DNA from: Desulfuromonas sp. KJ2020
GTDB lineage: Bacteria > Desulfobacterota > Desulfuromonadia > Desulfuromonadales > SZUA-540
DNA: 64,000 nt
Direction: 5' to 3'
NCBI RefSeq assembly: GCF_024197615.1
Contig: NZ_JAKUKE010000004.1
Coordinates: 62,001 to 126,000 of the forward strand
Below are positions 1 to 8,343 of this stretch, one piece after another. How positions within the stretch are numbered: the first letter of the stretch is position 1; every line of letters starts with the position of its first letter. Both the position numbers and the translations under genes were made by a program. A model generated the notes under the pieces. It worked only from the letters and a program-made list of their open reading frames with translations. It was not told the DNA's origin and did not search any database.

Positions 1-2
1 TG

Positions 3-1727
3 GTCGGTATCGTGGTCTTCTCCATCCTGGTGGTCATCAACTTCATGGTTATCACCAAGGGGGCCGGGCGCGTGGCCGAGGTCGCCGCCCGCTTCACCCT
101 CGACGCCATGCCCGGCAAGCAGATGGCCATCGACGCCGACCTTAATGCCGGCCTGGTCGACGAACAGGAGGCCCGCACCCGCCGCAAGGATATCGCCATG
201 GAGGCCGAGTTCTACGGGGCCATGGACGGTGCCAGCAAGTTCGTGCGCGGCGACGCCATCGCCGGCATCCTCATCACCCTGATCAACATCGGCGCCGGTT
301 TTATTATCGGCGTCATGCAGAAGGGCATGCCGATGCTGGAGGCGGCCCAGAACTACACCATCCTCACCGTCGGTGACGGCCTGGTGGGGCAGGTGCCGGC
401 CCTGATCATCTCCACCGCCGCCGGCATCCTGGTGACCCGCACCGCTGGCGACGGCGACTTCGGGTCGGATATCAAGAAGCAGTTTTCCCTGCACCCGCGG
501 GCCATCTGGGTGGTTTCCGGCGTGCTGCTCGGTTTCGCTCTCATCCCGGGCCTGCCTTTTCTGCCCTTCATGCTCCTCTCCATTGCCCTGGCCTTTCTGG
601 CCTACGGCATTGACAAAAAAGTCAAGGAGGCCGAACGGGCCGCCCGCCTGCCGGTGGAGCCGGAAGCGCGTCCGGAGGAGAAGGAGGACTACGAGGAGAT
701 GCTGGCGGTGGACCTGCTCGAGTTGGAGGTGGGGTACGGTCTGATTCCTTTCGTCGACGCGGCCCAGGATGGCGAACTGCTGGCCCGCATCCGCTCCACG
801 CGCAAGCAGTTCGCGGTGAGCATGGGCTTCATCGTGCCGCCGGTGCATATCAAGGACAATCTGCAGCTCAAGCCCAACGAATACCGTATCCTCCTCAAGG
901 GGGTTTCCATCGCCGGCGGCGAGATGCTGCCCGGCCACTATCTCGCCATGAATCCGGGGCTGGCCACGGAGAATCTCAAAGGAGTGCAGACGGTGGAACC
1001 CGCCTTCAACCTGCCGGCCACCTGGATTTCCGAAGACAAGAAGGAGAGGGCGCAGATGGCCGGTTATACGGTGGTCGACTGTACCACCGTCATTGCCACC
1101 CATATCAGCGAGATCATAAAAAGACATGCCCATGAGCTGCTTGGCCGTCAAGAGGTACAGAACTTGCTAGATAACCTCGGCAAGAGCTATCCGAAGCTGG
1201 TTGAGGAACTGGTTCCCAACCTGATCAGCCTGGGGGGCGTCATGCGTATCTTGCAGAATTTATTGCGCGAACAGGTTTCCATAAGAGATCTGCGCACCAT
1301 CCTGGAGACGGTGGCCGACTGGGCGCCTTCCACTCAGGATGTCGATATGCTGACGGAGCAGGTACGGCAGGCCCTGGGACGGCAGATCAGCGCCCGTTAT
1401 GCCCAGGACGACAATGTGCTGCCGCTGCTCACCCTCGATCGCAGCGTCGAGGAGACGCTGCAGCGGGCGGTGCAGCAGACGGACCAGGGCGCGTTTCTCA
1501 ATATCGATCCGCGCACGGCCCAGTCCATCCTCGAAGGCTTGAGCGAGAACCTGGGGCGGTTCAGCGGGGCGAGTGAGCCGGTGCTGCTGTGCCCGCCAAC
1601 AATCCGACCGCATGTCAAAAGGTTGACCGAACGTTATCTGCCGTCGCTGGCGGTCATCTCTCACAACGAGGTGGCCCCCAATCTCAAAGTCAGATCCATC
1701 GGAACGGTGAAATTGAATGCAAGTTAA
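3..1727 (+). CDS. flhA: Flagellar export apparatus protein FlhA, 3' part (5' end outside window)
   Basis: This is the C-terminal part of the inner-membrane core subunit of the flagellar type III export gate. The reading frame is open from the first bases, so the gene begins upstream; about 570 of the usual 690 or so residues are present. The start of the visible part holds the FHIPEP-family cytoplasmic-loop region (GAGRVAEVAARF and a charged stretch), followed by the last hydrophobic segments around codons 80-200. The rest is the soluble FlhA-C domain that docks export chaperones. The stop overlaps the flhF start by 11 bases, so the two are translationally coupled. The identification is secure; only the 5' end is missing. 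Confidence 0.96.
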   Translation, partial: VGIVVFSILVVINFMVITKGAGRVAEVAARFTLDAMPGKQMAIDADLNAGLVDEQEARTRRKDIAMEAEFYGAMDGASKFVRGDAIAGILITLINIGAGFIIGVMQKGMPMLEAAQNYTILTVGDGLVGQVPALIISTAAGILVTRTAGDGDFGSDIKKQFSLHPRAIWVVSGVLLGFALIPGLPFLPFMLLSIALAFLAYGIDKKVKEAERAARLPVEPEARPEEKEDYEEMLAVDLLELEVGYGLIPFVDAAQDGELLARIRSTRKQFAVSMGFIVPPVHIKDNLQLKPNEYRILLKGVSIAGGEMLPGHYLAMNPGLATENLKGVQTVEPAFNLPATWISEDKKERAQMAGYTVVDCTTVIATHISEIIKRHAHELLGRQEVQNLLDNLGKSYPKLVEELVPNLISLGGVMRILQNLLREQVSIRDLRTILETVADWAPSTQDVDMLTEQVRQALGRQISARYAQDDNVLPLLTLDRSVEETLQRAVQQTDQGAFLNIDPRTAQSILEGLSENLGRFSGASEPVLLCPPTIRPHVKRLTERYLPSLAVISHNEVAPNLKVRSIGTVKLNAS

Positions 1728-2970
1728 AGTCTTTCAATCGGAAAACATGGCGACCGCCCTGAGGATGGTCAAGGAAACTCTGGGGCCCGATGCCCTCATC
1801 CTTTCCACCCGCACCGTGCGCAAAGGCGGCGGCTTTTTCGGTAAGCCGCTGCTGGAGGTAACGGCCGCCGTCGAACCGGAGACCGCCAAGCCGGCCCTGA
1901 ATAAGCCCGTGGCTGCGGCCAGGCCGGCGCGGACCTACGCCAGCGTCGCCGACGATATCCGTTATGAAGATATCTGGGCCGGTCGCCGGACTTCGCCGGT
2001 GATGGAGGAGCCGCCCGCGCGCCGCCCCCAGCCTGCCAGCGTTCCAGTCGACACCTTGCGCGGCGAAATCGACGAACTGCGCTCACTGGTCCAGGGCTTT
2101 GTCCGGGAGATGGCCGAGCGCAAGCCCGAGCCTGCTCCGCCGGCGCCGCGTTGGGCCGAACCCGCCCTCCCGGCGCGCAAAGGGCAGGATGCCTGGCTGG
2201 CGCCGGTCATGGCTGAGCTCAGTGCCCGCGGCCTCGAAGATGAGGTGGCCGAGACCATCGCCCGTTATGCCGGCGAGAAGCTGACGCCGCAGCAGGTGTA
2301 CAGCCCCGGCGTGCTGGACAGCTTCTTTCACGACGCCCTCACTGATCTAGTGCAGGTCAGTGGCCCGGTCTTCCGCCCTGGCGAGGCCCGTCGACTGGCC
2401 CTGGTTGGTCCCACCGGGGTCGGCAAAACGACGACCATTGCCAAACTGGCGGCCGATTATCTCCTGCAGGGCGGGCAGAGCGTCGCCCTGGTGACCATCG
2501 ACACCTACCGTATCGCCGCCGTGGAGCAGCTCAAGGTCTACGGCGAAATCATGAATGTTCCCGTCGAGGTGGTTGTCCGGCCCGAACAGATGGAGCAGGT
2601 TTTCGCCCGCCACCGGGACAAAGACCTCATTCTCATCGACACTGCCGGCCGCAGCCCCAAAGACGATGTCAGCCTGCGCGAACTCGGGGAATTTCTGCAC
2701 CCCGATTATGCCATCGAGAATCATCTGGTCCTTTCCGCCACCACCCGCGAACGGGATCTGGGCGAGGTCATCCGTCGTTTTCAGGGTCTTGGCCTTAAAA
2801 GTCTGATGTTCACCAAGCTGGATGAGTGCGAAAGTCTGGGCGCCCTGATCAATGTGCCGGTACGTCACAACTTTCCCATTTCCTATCTGGGCAACGGTCA
2901 GCGGGTTCCTGAAGATCTTCTGCTGGCCGAGGCGCGCCGGGTAGCCGGTCTCATTCTGGGAAAAGAGTAA
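1717..2970 (+). CDS. flhF: Flagellar biosynthesis SRP-type GTPase FlhF
   Basis: FlhF is the third member of the SRP GTPase family (Ffh, FtsY, FlhF) and sets the cell pole at which a flagellum is built. The 417-residue protein has a variable basic and proline-rich N-terminal region (about residues 1-130), then the N and G domains. Visible GTPase motifs are the P-loop GPTGVGKTTT near residue 231, DTYRIAA (G2), DTAGRSP (G3) and TKLDE (G4). The order flhA-flhF-flhG-fliA is the standard one in polar flagellates. This suggests polar flagellation, which is inference from family knowledge. Confidence 0.96.
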   Translation: MQVKVFQSENMATALRMVKETLGPDALILSTRTVRKGGGFFGKPLLEVTAAVEPETAKPALNKPVAAARPARTYASVADDIRYEDIWAGRRTSPVMEEPPARRPQPASVPVDTLRGEIDELRSLVQGFVREMAERKPEPAPPAPRWAEPALPARKGQDAWLAPVMAELSARGLEDEVAETIARYAGEKLTPQQVYSPGVLDSFFHDALTDLVQVSGPVFRPGEARRLALVGPTGVGKTTTIAKLAADYLLQGGQSVALVTIDTYRIAAVEQLKVYGEIMNVPVEVVVRPEQMEQVFARHRDKDLILIDTAGRSPKDDVSLRELGEFLHPDYAIENHLVLSATTRERDLGEVIRRFQGLGLKSLMFTKLDECESLGALINVPVRHNFPISYLGNGQRVPEDLLLAEARRVAGLILGKE

Positions 2971-2980
2971 GGATTTGCCA

Positions 2981-3892
2981 ATGATGGAAACTGTACAGAA
3001 ATATGTGGACCAGGCTGGAACCCTGCGCTCCCTCTCCGGCCGACTGGCCGGACAGGACAAGGTGGCGGTGGCCGGAACGAAGACGACCCGCGTCATTTCC
3101 GTCACCAGCGGCAAAGGGGGGGTCGGCAAGACCGCCGTCGTTTCCAACATGGCTGTGGCGCTGGCCCGTCTGGGGAAAAAGGTGCTGATTATCGATGCCG
3201 ACCTCGGCCTGGCCAACGTCGACGTCGTCTTCGGCCTGGCGCCGCGCTACAACCTGAACCATTTCTTTGCCGGCGAACAGAGCCTGCAGGATATCATGGT
3301 CGAGGGACCGGCCGGCATTCACATTCTGCCCGCCGGCTCGGGGGTTCAGAAATTCACCCGTCTCGATTCCTCGCAGAAGATGCGCTTCATGGATGATCTG
3401 GACAACCTGCACGGCGAATTCGATATCGTCCTCATCGATACCGAAGCCGGCATTTCCGAGAACGTCACCTATTTCAACGTGGCCGCCCAGGACATTCTGG
3501 TGGTGACGACGCCGGAGCCGACGGCAATCACCGACGCCTACGCGCTGATGAAGCTGCTCTCCATCCAGTATCACGAAAAACGCTTCAACCTCATTGTCAA
3601 CTCGGTGCGCAACAATGACGAGGCCCTCGACGTCTACCGCAAGCTCACCATGGTCTCGGGGCGCTATCTCGACATTTCCATCGATTTTCTCGGCGGCATT
3701 CCCTTCGATCGCCGCATGCACGAGGCCGTGCGTCGGCAGCGGGTCATGGTCGAGCTCTTTCCCACCACCAAGGTAAGCGCCGCCTTTGAATCCCTGGCCG
3801 GCCAGCTCACCTCCGGTTCGCGCGAAGCTCAGGCCAAGGGGTCCCTGCAGTTTTTCTGGAAAAAACTCATGTCTTTCGGCAGCGGAGGCTAG
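2981..3892 (+). CDS. flhG: Flagellar number regulator FlhG (MinD-like ATPase)
   Basis: FlhG (FleN/YlxH) is a MinD-family ATPase that works with FlhF to control flagellar number and placement. The deviant Walker A motif SGKGGVGKT is at residues 43-51, followed by IIDADLGLANVD and a Walker B-like LIDTEAG. The N-terminal stretch carries a partial DQAxxLR-like motif, the family's FlhF-activating region. I chose the ATG at 2981 because AAGGA ends 7 bases before it; an in-frame TTG at 2975 is possible but poorly spaced. The gene follows flhF by 10 bases and precedes fliA by 2. Confidence 0.94.
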   Translation: MMETVQKYVDQAGTLRSLSGRLAGQDKVAVAGTKTTRVISVTSGKGGVGKTAVVSNMAVALARLGKKVLIIDADLGLANVDVVFGLAPRYNLNHFFAGEQSLQDIMVEGPAGIHILPAGSGVQKFTRLDSSQKMRFMDDLDNLHGEFDIVLIDTEAGISENVTYFNVAAQDILVVTTPEPTAITDAYALMKLLSIQYHEKRFNLIVNSVRNNDEALDVYRKLTMVSGRYLDISIDFLGGIPFDRRMHEAVRRQRVMVELFPTTKVSAAFESLAGQLTSGSREAQAKGSLQFFWKKLMSFGSGG

Positions 3893-3894
3893 GC

Positions 3895-4632
3895 ATGAAC
3901 AAAGCGTTTGGATATGGCCAGGCAGAGGGCGACGAGCGCTCCCGGCTGATCCAGTCGCATCTGCCGACGGTCAGCCTGGTGGTCGATCGCATGATGTGCC
4001 AGGTGCCATCCTTTCTGACCCGCGACGACGTCACCAGCGCCGCCATGATGGGACTGCTCGACGCGGCCAATCGTTTTGACCCTTCGCGGGGCATCCTCTT
4101 CAAAACCTTTGCCGAACACCGCATTCGCGGCGCCATCTTTGATGAAGTCCGCAAGATGGACTGGTTCTCCCGCTCCTTGCGCGATAAGCAGTCGCGGGTG
4201 GCCGAAGCGATGAACGCGCTGGAGCATCAGCTCGGCCGCAGTCCCGAGGAGGAAGAAGTCGCGCAGGCCATGGGGATCGCCCTGGCCGAATACCGGGACA
4301 CCCTCGGTCAAATCGGTCATCTCGGCTGTGTCAGTCTGCACGAAACGCTGGATGATTCGGACGAAGGCCGCAGCTTCCTCGACAGTCTCGAAGACACCGA
4401 CAGCAAGAACCCCGAAGAGCGGCTGGCCGAGCACCAGCTGACCCATGAACTGGCCGCGCACCTGGAAAAACTCACGGAAAAAGAGCGGCTGGTCATCTCC
4501 CTTTATTATTATGAAGAACTGAGTCAGAAGGAGATTGCCGAGGTGCTCGAGCTCTCCGAAGGGCGGGTTTCCCAGCTGCACAGCCAGGCCCTGCTCAAGC
4601 TCAAAGTCAAGATGCAGAAACGTCAGCCATAG
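3895..4632 (+). CDS. fliA: RNA polymerase sigma factor FliA (sigma-28)
   Basis: FliA is the flagellar sigma factor that transcribes late genes (flagellin, chemotaxis, anti-sigma). The 245-residue length fits the family. Region 2 is seen as DVTSAAMMGLLDAANRFDPS and TFAEHRIRGAIFDEVR, region 3 around QLGRSPEEEEVAQAMG, and the region 4 helix-turn-helix as SQKEIAEVLELSEGRVSQLHS. A GGAGG ribosome binding site precedes the ATG. Its likely targets are visible here: close matches to the FliA consensus lie upstream of flgM, fliC, the fliK-like gene and the GGDEF gene. The anti-sigma partner FlgM is encoded about 22 kb downstream. Confidence 0.96.
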   Translation: MNKAFGYGQAEGDERSRLIQSHLPTVSLVVDRMMCQVPSFLTRDDVTSAAMMGLLDAANRFDPSRGILFKTFAEHRIRGAIFDEVRKMDWFSRSLRDKQSRVAEAMNALEHQLGRSPEEEEVAQAMGIALAEYRDTLGQIGHLGCVSLHETLDDSDEGRSFLDSLEDTDSKNPEERLAEHQLTHELAAHLEKLTEKERLVISLYYYEELSQKEIAEVLELSEGRVSQLHSQALLKLKVKMQKRQP

Positions 4633-4635
4633 GTC

Positions 4636-5055
4636 ATGTCCATGTCTCTGCAGGAAATCGCCCTCATTGCCGCTTCCGCCCTCTGGCTGCTCACCTGTGT
4701 GGTTCTGCTTCTGCTCCTGGTGCGGCTGCGGCGCCTGGATGGGCAGAACGGCGCCCTGCGGCAACAGCTGGACGAGGCTCTCGCCCGCCTGGAGCAGCTG
4801 GAGAGTCAAACGACCGCGAATGGCACCCCGATCGACGCCCGGCCCGACAAAGAGCAACTGCGCGCCCAGCTCAAAGCCCGCCTTGACCTGTCCGCCGCCG
4901 GCAGCAGCCTGCCGGAAAAATACCGCTATCTCGCCTCCATGGCCGGGCACGGCATGAAGGCCGAAGATATCGCCGACGTGCTCGACATTTCGCCCCGTGA
5001 GGCCGAGCAGCTGGTACGGCTGGCCCAGGTAGGGAGACGAAACAGTAACGCCTAA
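4636..5055 (+). CDS. DUF2802-like membrane-anchored flagellar operon protein
   Basis: This is a 139-residue protein with one N-terminal hydrophobic helix (about residues 6-30). A heptad-like coiled coil follows (residues 32-58), and the C-terminus has a small helix-turn-helix-like segment (EDIADVLDISPREAEQLVRL). Such DUF2802-type proteins sit next to fliA in many polar flagellates; their function is not established. It begins 3 bases after the fliA stop, so it is co-transcribed. ATG codons at 4636 and 4642 are both possible starts; neither has a strong ribosome binding site. Confidence 0.7.
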   Translation: MSMSLQEIALIAASALWLLTCVVLLLLLVRLRRLDGQNGALRQQLDEALARLEQLESQTTANGTPIDARPDKEQLRAQLKARLDLSAAGSSLPEKYRYLASMAGHGMKAEDIADVLDISPREAEQLVRLAQVGRRNSNA

Positions 5056-5080
5056 AGATTCGGCCTCTTCCTGTCGAAGA
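5053..5080 (+). promoter_or_regulatory. Possible FliA-type promoter before flgF
   Basis: TAAA (5053-5056), a 16-base spacer and GTCGAAGA (5073-5080) resemble the other FliA-type sites in this window, which read TAAA-N16-GTCGATAA. Two positions of the -10 box differ, and the -35 shares bases with the stop codon of the preceding gene. It would allow flgFGAHIJ to be expressed separately from flhA-fliA. Weak candidate. Confidence 0.35.
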
Positions 5081-5114
5081 GTAAGGGGACAGTCAAGAGA
5101 GAGGACAGGTTGCC

Positions 5115-5846
5115 ATGAGTTCAGGAATATACAGCGCCATGTCGGGCGCGATGGCCCGGATGAATCGGATGGATACCATCAGCGACAATATGAGTAACAG
5201 CCGTACTGCCGGCTTCAAGGGCGGCGAGAGCGCCTTTGAAGGCATTCTGGAGCGAACGATAACCGGTGTCGAAACCCGCGGCATCAACCTGACGGAAGTT
5301 CGCCAAGGCTTCACGAATTTTGGTCAGGGAGCGCTTACCCCCACCGGCATCGGCACCCACCTGGCCATCGAGGGCGAGGGTTTCTTCCGGGTGCGCGGGG
5401 TCGATGGTGAAGACTTCTATACGCGCCAGGGCAATTTTAATCTCAACAGCCTGGGCCAGCTGGTCAACGGCGCCGGTATGAACGTGCTGGACGACGCGGG
5501 CCAGCCCATCGTGCTGCCCAGCCCCGACGTGGAAATCGACGAGCACGGACGCGTCAATGTGGGGGAGGGCGACTTTCGGCAGGTGGCCATTGTGACGTTT
5601 GCTGACCCAACGGCTCTGGAGCGCCGGGGTGACGGTCTCTTCGCTCCTAACGGCAACGCCCTTGAGCCGCAACCGGTGGCCGCGCCTGTGGTTCATCAAG
5701 GCAAGATTGAAGAATCCAATGTCAACATGATGGCGGAGATGGTGCGCATGGTTGAAGCCAACCGCGCCTTTGAGGCCTGCCAGCGCATGATGAGAACCTT
5801 TGACGACCTTTCCAGCAAGGCCAATGAAATCGGCCTGCTGGGTTAA
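5115..5846 (+). CDS. flgF: Flagellar proximal rod protein FlgF
   Basis: FlgF is a rod component of the flagellar basal body, exported by the type III apparatus. The 243-residue protein begins with the family N-terminal motif (SGIYSAMSGAMARMNRMDTISDNMSNSRTAG split over the start) and ends with the C-terminal assembly helix containing VEANRAFEACQRMM. It is shorter than the typical hook protein FlgE and directly precedes flgG, which fixes it as flgF. A GAGAGGACAGG ribosome binding region precedes the ATG. Confidence 0.93.
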   Translation: MSSGIYSAMSGAMARMNRMDTISDNMSNSRTAGFKGGESAFEGILERTITGVETRGINLTEVRQGFTNFGQGALTPTGIGTHLAIEGEGFFRVRGVDGEDFYTRQGNFNLNSLGQLVNGAGMNVLDDAGQPIVLPSPDVEIDEHGRVNVGEGDFRQVAIVTFADPTALERRGDGLFAPNGNALEPQPVAAPVVHQGKIEESNVNMMAEMVRMVEANRAFEACQRMMRTFDDLSSKANEIGLLG

Positions 5847-5873
5847 GACGCCTAACAGCGAGGAGATAAAATT

Positions 5874-6662
5874 ATGATCAGGGCATTGTGGACAGCATCG
5901 AGCGGCATGGAAGCCCAGCAGGTGAACATGGACGTGATCGCGCACAATCTGGCGAACGTCAACAGCGTGGGCTTCAAGAAGAGCCGGGCCGACTTCCAGG
6001 ACGTCCTCTACCAGACGACCCGCATGGCGGGAACGACCACCGCTGACGGCGGCGAGATTCCCACCGGCATCCAGATCGGACTCGGCTCCAAAGTGGCCGC
6101 CGTCCAGAAGATCTTCACCGTCGGCGATATGCAGAGCACGGGCAATGAGCTCGATCTGGCTATCGAGGGGACCGGCTTCTTTCAGGTGATTCTCCCCGAT
6201 GGCGAAACCGCCTACACCCGCGACGGTTCTTTCAAAAAAGACAGCGTCGGCCGTATCGTGACCTCCGAAGGTTATCCGCTCTTTCCTGAAATCGTCGTCC
6301 CCGAAAATGCCACCCGCATCGCCGTGGGTGAGGGGGGCGATGTGGAAGTCTTCCTCGATGGCGAAAACGCTCCGGCCCAGGTCGGCGTCATCGAACTGGT
6401 GCGCTTCAGCAATCCCGCCGGCCTCTCCAGTCTGGGTCGCAACCTCTACGCCGAAACCCTCAGCTCCGGGGTGCCGGTCGCTGGCGTGGCTGGCACCGAA
6501 GGCCTCGGGCTGATCAGCCAGGGTTTTCTGGAAGGTTCCAACGTCAGTGTCATGGAAGAGATGGTCAACATGATTGCCGGTCAGCGCGCCTACGAGGTGA
6601 ACTCCAAGGCTATACGCACCGCCGACGAGATGCTGCAGATGACCAACGGATTGATCCGTTAG
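5874..6662 (+). CDS. flgG: Flagellar distal rod protein FlgG
   Basis: FlgG forms the distal rod, the drive shaft passing through the P and L rings. The length of 262 residues is exactly typical. The N-terminus has LWTASSGMEAQQVNMDVIAHNLANVNSVGFKK-type family sequence, and the C-terminus has MVNMIAGQRAYEVNSKAI. A GAGGAGA ribosome binding site lies 7 bases before the ATG. It is followed at once by flgA, flgH and flgI, the genes for the ring structures the rod crosses. Confidence 0.96.
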   Translation: MIRALWTASSGMEAQQVNMDVIAHNLANVNSVGFKKSRADFQDVLYQTTRMAGTTTADGGEIPTGIQIGLGSKVAAVQKIFTVGDMQSTGNELDLAIEGTGFFQVILPDGETAYTRDGSFKKDSVGRIVTSEGYPLFPEIVVPENATRIAVGEGGDVEVFLDGENAPAQVGVIELVRFSNPAGLSSLGRNLYAETLSSGVPVAGVAGTEGLGLISQGFLEGSNVSVMEEMVNMIAGQRAYEVNSKAIRTADEMLQMTNGLIR

Positions 6663-6667
6663 GCGGG

Positions 6668-7627
6668 ATGATCATGACGCGTCTTTGGCTCATGCTGACG
6701 CTGCTCCTGCTCTGCGGGCAGGCAACGGCTGCGCTGGCCCTGGAGATTCGCTTTCGTCCCCAGGCCCAGGCTCAAGGGGAAATTCTGCTGCTGGGCGAGG
6801 TGGCGCAGATTCTTCCCGAGACGCCCGAGAATCGCCTGCTGGGGGACTTGACTCTGTTTCGCGCCCCAGCCCCCGGCGAAGAGGAGCTGCACCAGGCCGC
6901 CGATATCCGGGCCTATGTCCAGCGCACGAACCCCGATCTGGCGGAGGCTGCCTGGGGCGGCGCCGAGGAAGTTCGGGTCATCCGTGCCGGCATCACCGTG
7001 GACCAGGCCCAAATCAACCGGATTCTGCAGGACTACCTCAAAGCCCAGCAGGACAACCTGGCGGCGACCACTACCTCGCTGGAAATCGTCGGCCGCATCG
7101 CCCCCTTCGTGTTGCCGCAAGGCAAACTTCAGGTTGACGTCATCCCCTCCGACCCCGCCATCGTCAACAGCAACCGGTTTACCCTGATCTTTCGCATCGA
7201 CAGCCGCGTAGTCAAAAACCTCTCCGTGCGTGTCCAGATGCAGGCCATGGCCCAACTGGTCGTGGCGACGACCGAGCTTCGCCGGGGGCAGATTATCGGT
7301 CAAGGCGACCTGCAGCTGGTCGAAGCCGAAATGGCTCGACTGCGCGAACCCTGCCAGGACCTGGATGAGCTGATCGGCAAAAAGGTGCGGCGTACCATTC
7401 GCGCCGGCGAGCCCATCGAATGTTACAGCATTGAATTTCCCCCCATGGTTCAGCGCGGCGAACTCGTGACCATCGTGGCCGCCAAGGGCTCCCTGACCAT
7501 CAGTGCGCGAGGGCTGGCCCGCGAAGACGGCAAAAAGGGGGATGTCATCAAGGTTCGCAACACCAGCTCGCAGAAAGATGTTCACTGCCGGGTCATTGCC
7601 CCCGGCGTGGTCGAAGTGGAGTTCTGA
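6668..7627 (+). CDS. flgA: Flagellar P-ring assembly chaperone FlgA
   Basis: FlgA is a periplasmic chaperone that helps FlgI polymerise into the P ring. The 319-residue product starts with a signal peptide (basic MTR, hydrophobic core, cleavage near QATAALA). The C-terminal third is an SAF domain (RRGQIIGQGDLQLVEAEM ... RRTIRAGEPI) followed by the ChapFlgA beta region (RGELVTIVAAKGSLTISARG). It is longer than the E. coli protein (219) because of an extra N-terminal domain, which is common in this group. Its stop is one base before flgH. Confidence 0.93.
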   Translation: MIMTRLWLMLTLLLLCGQATAALALEIRFRPQAQAQGEILLLGEVAQILPETPENRLLGDLTLFRAPAPGEEELHQAADIRAYVQRTNPDLAEAAWGGAEEVRVIRAGITVDQAQINRILQDYLKAQQDNLAATTTSLEIVGRIAPFVLPQGKLQVDVIPSDPAIVNSNRFTLIFRIDSRVVKNLSVRVQMQAMAQLVVATTELRRGQIIGQGDLQLVEAEMARLREPCQDLDELIGKKVRRTIRAGEPIECYSIEFPPMVQRGELVTIVAAKGSLTISARGLAREDGKKGDVIKVRNTSSQKDVHCRVIAPGVVEVEF

Positions 7628-7628
7628 T

Positions 7629-8321
7629 ATGAAAAAAGCCATCACCCTTTTTTGTGCCTTTGGTCTGTTCGCCGCCGGGTGCGCTTCGCATCAGCCGGCC
7701 ATGGATCCCCCGCCGCCCCTGACTCCTACCGCGGCCATGGTGGAGCCCCCGGTAGAGCCCTCGGCTCCCGGCTCCCTGTGGAATGCCGGCAACAACGACC
7801 TTTTCGCCGACCATAAGGCCCGGCGGGTCGGGGATATTCTCACCGTCGCCATTTTCGAACGGGCCAGCGCCAGCAAGGAAGCCAAGACCAGCACCGGGCG
7901 TTCCAGCAGCGCCTCGGCCGGGATCGACAATCTCTTCGGCATCGAAAAGAACATCGGCATGATCAACAGCGCCATCAATCCCGCCAGCCTTATCGGCACC
8001 GAGTACGAAAACAGCTTTCAGGGCAGTGGCACCACCAGCCGCAAGGAAGACCTGGTCGCTACGCTCACCGTGCGGGTGACCGAGGTTTTCGGCAACGGCA
8101 ACATGCGTATCGAAGGCGGCAAGAACGTGCGAGTCAACAACGAAGACCAGATCATCCGTCTCACCGGCCTGGTGCGACCGGCCGACGTCACCCGCGACAA
8201 CATCGTCGATTCCAAGTACATCCTCGATTCGCAGATCACTTATACCGGCAAGGGTGTGATCAGCGACAAGCAGAAGCAGGGATGGCTTGTACGGGTACTC
8301 GACAATGTCTGGCCCTTTTAA
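7629..8321 (+). CDS. flgH: Flagellar L-ring lipoprotein FlgH
   Basis: FlgH forms the L ring in the outer membrane. The 230-residue protein starts at the ATG at 7629, one base after the flgA stop, and begins with a lipoprotein signal peptide whose lipobox FAAGC places the acylated cysteine at residue 18. The family signature is clear: GSLWNAGNNDLFADHKARRVGD, VRVTEVFGNGNMRIEG, and a C-terminal TYTGKGVISDKQKQGWL. An upstream in-frame extension from 7503 lies inside flgA and is not used. Confidence 0.95.
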   Translation: MKKAITLFCAFGLFAAGCASHQPAMDPPPPLTPTAAMVEPPVEPSAPGSLWNAGNNDLFADHKARRVGDILTVAIFERASASKEAKTSTGRSSSASAGIDNLFGIEKNIGMINSAINPASLIGTEYENSFQGSGTTSRKEDLVATLTVRVTEVFGNGNMRIEGGKNVRVNNEDQIIRLTGLVRPADVTRDNIVDSKYILDSQITYTGKGVISDKQKQGWLVRVLDNVWPF

Positions 8322-8343
8322 AGGTTGAAGCTGAGGTAAGCTC

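Noticed and set aside
3889-4950. A 353-codon open frame on the - strand opposite fliA and the DUF2802-like gene
   Set aside because: It is the antisense shadow of GC-rich coding DNA; the + strand genes have clear family motifs, and the - strand protein has none.
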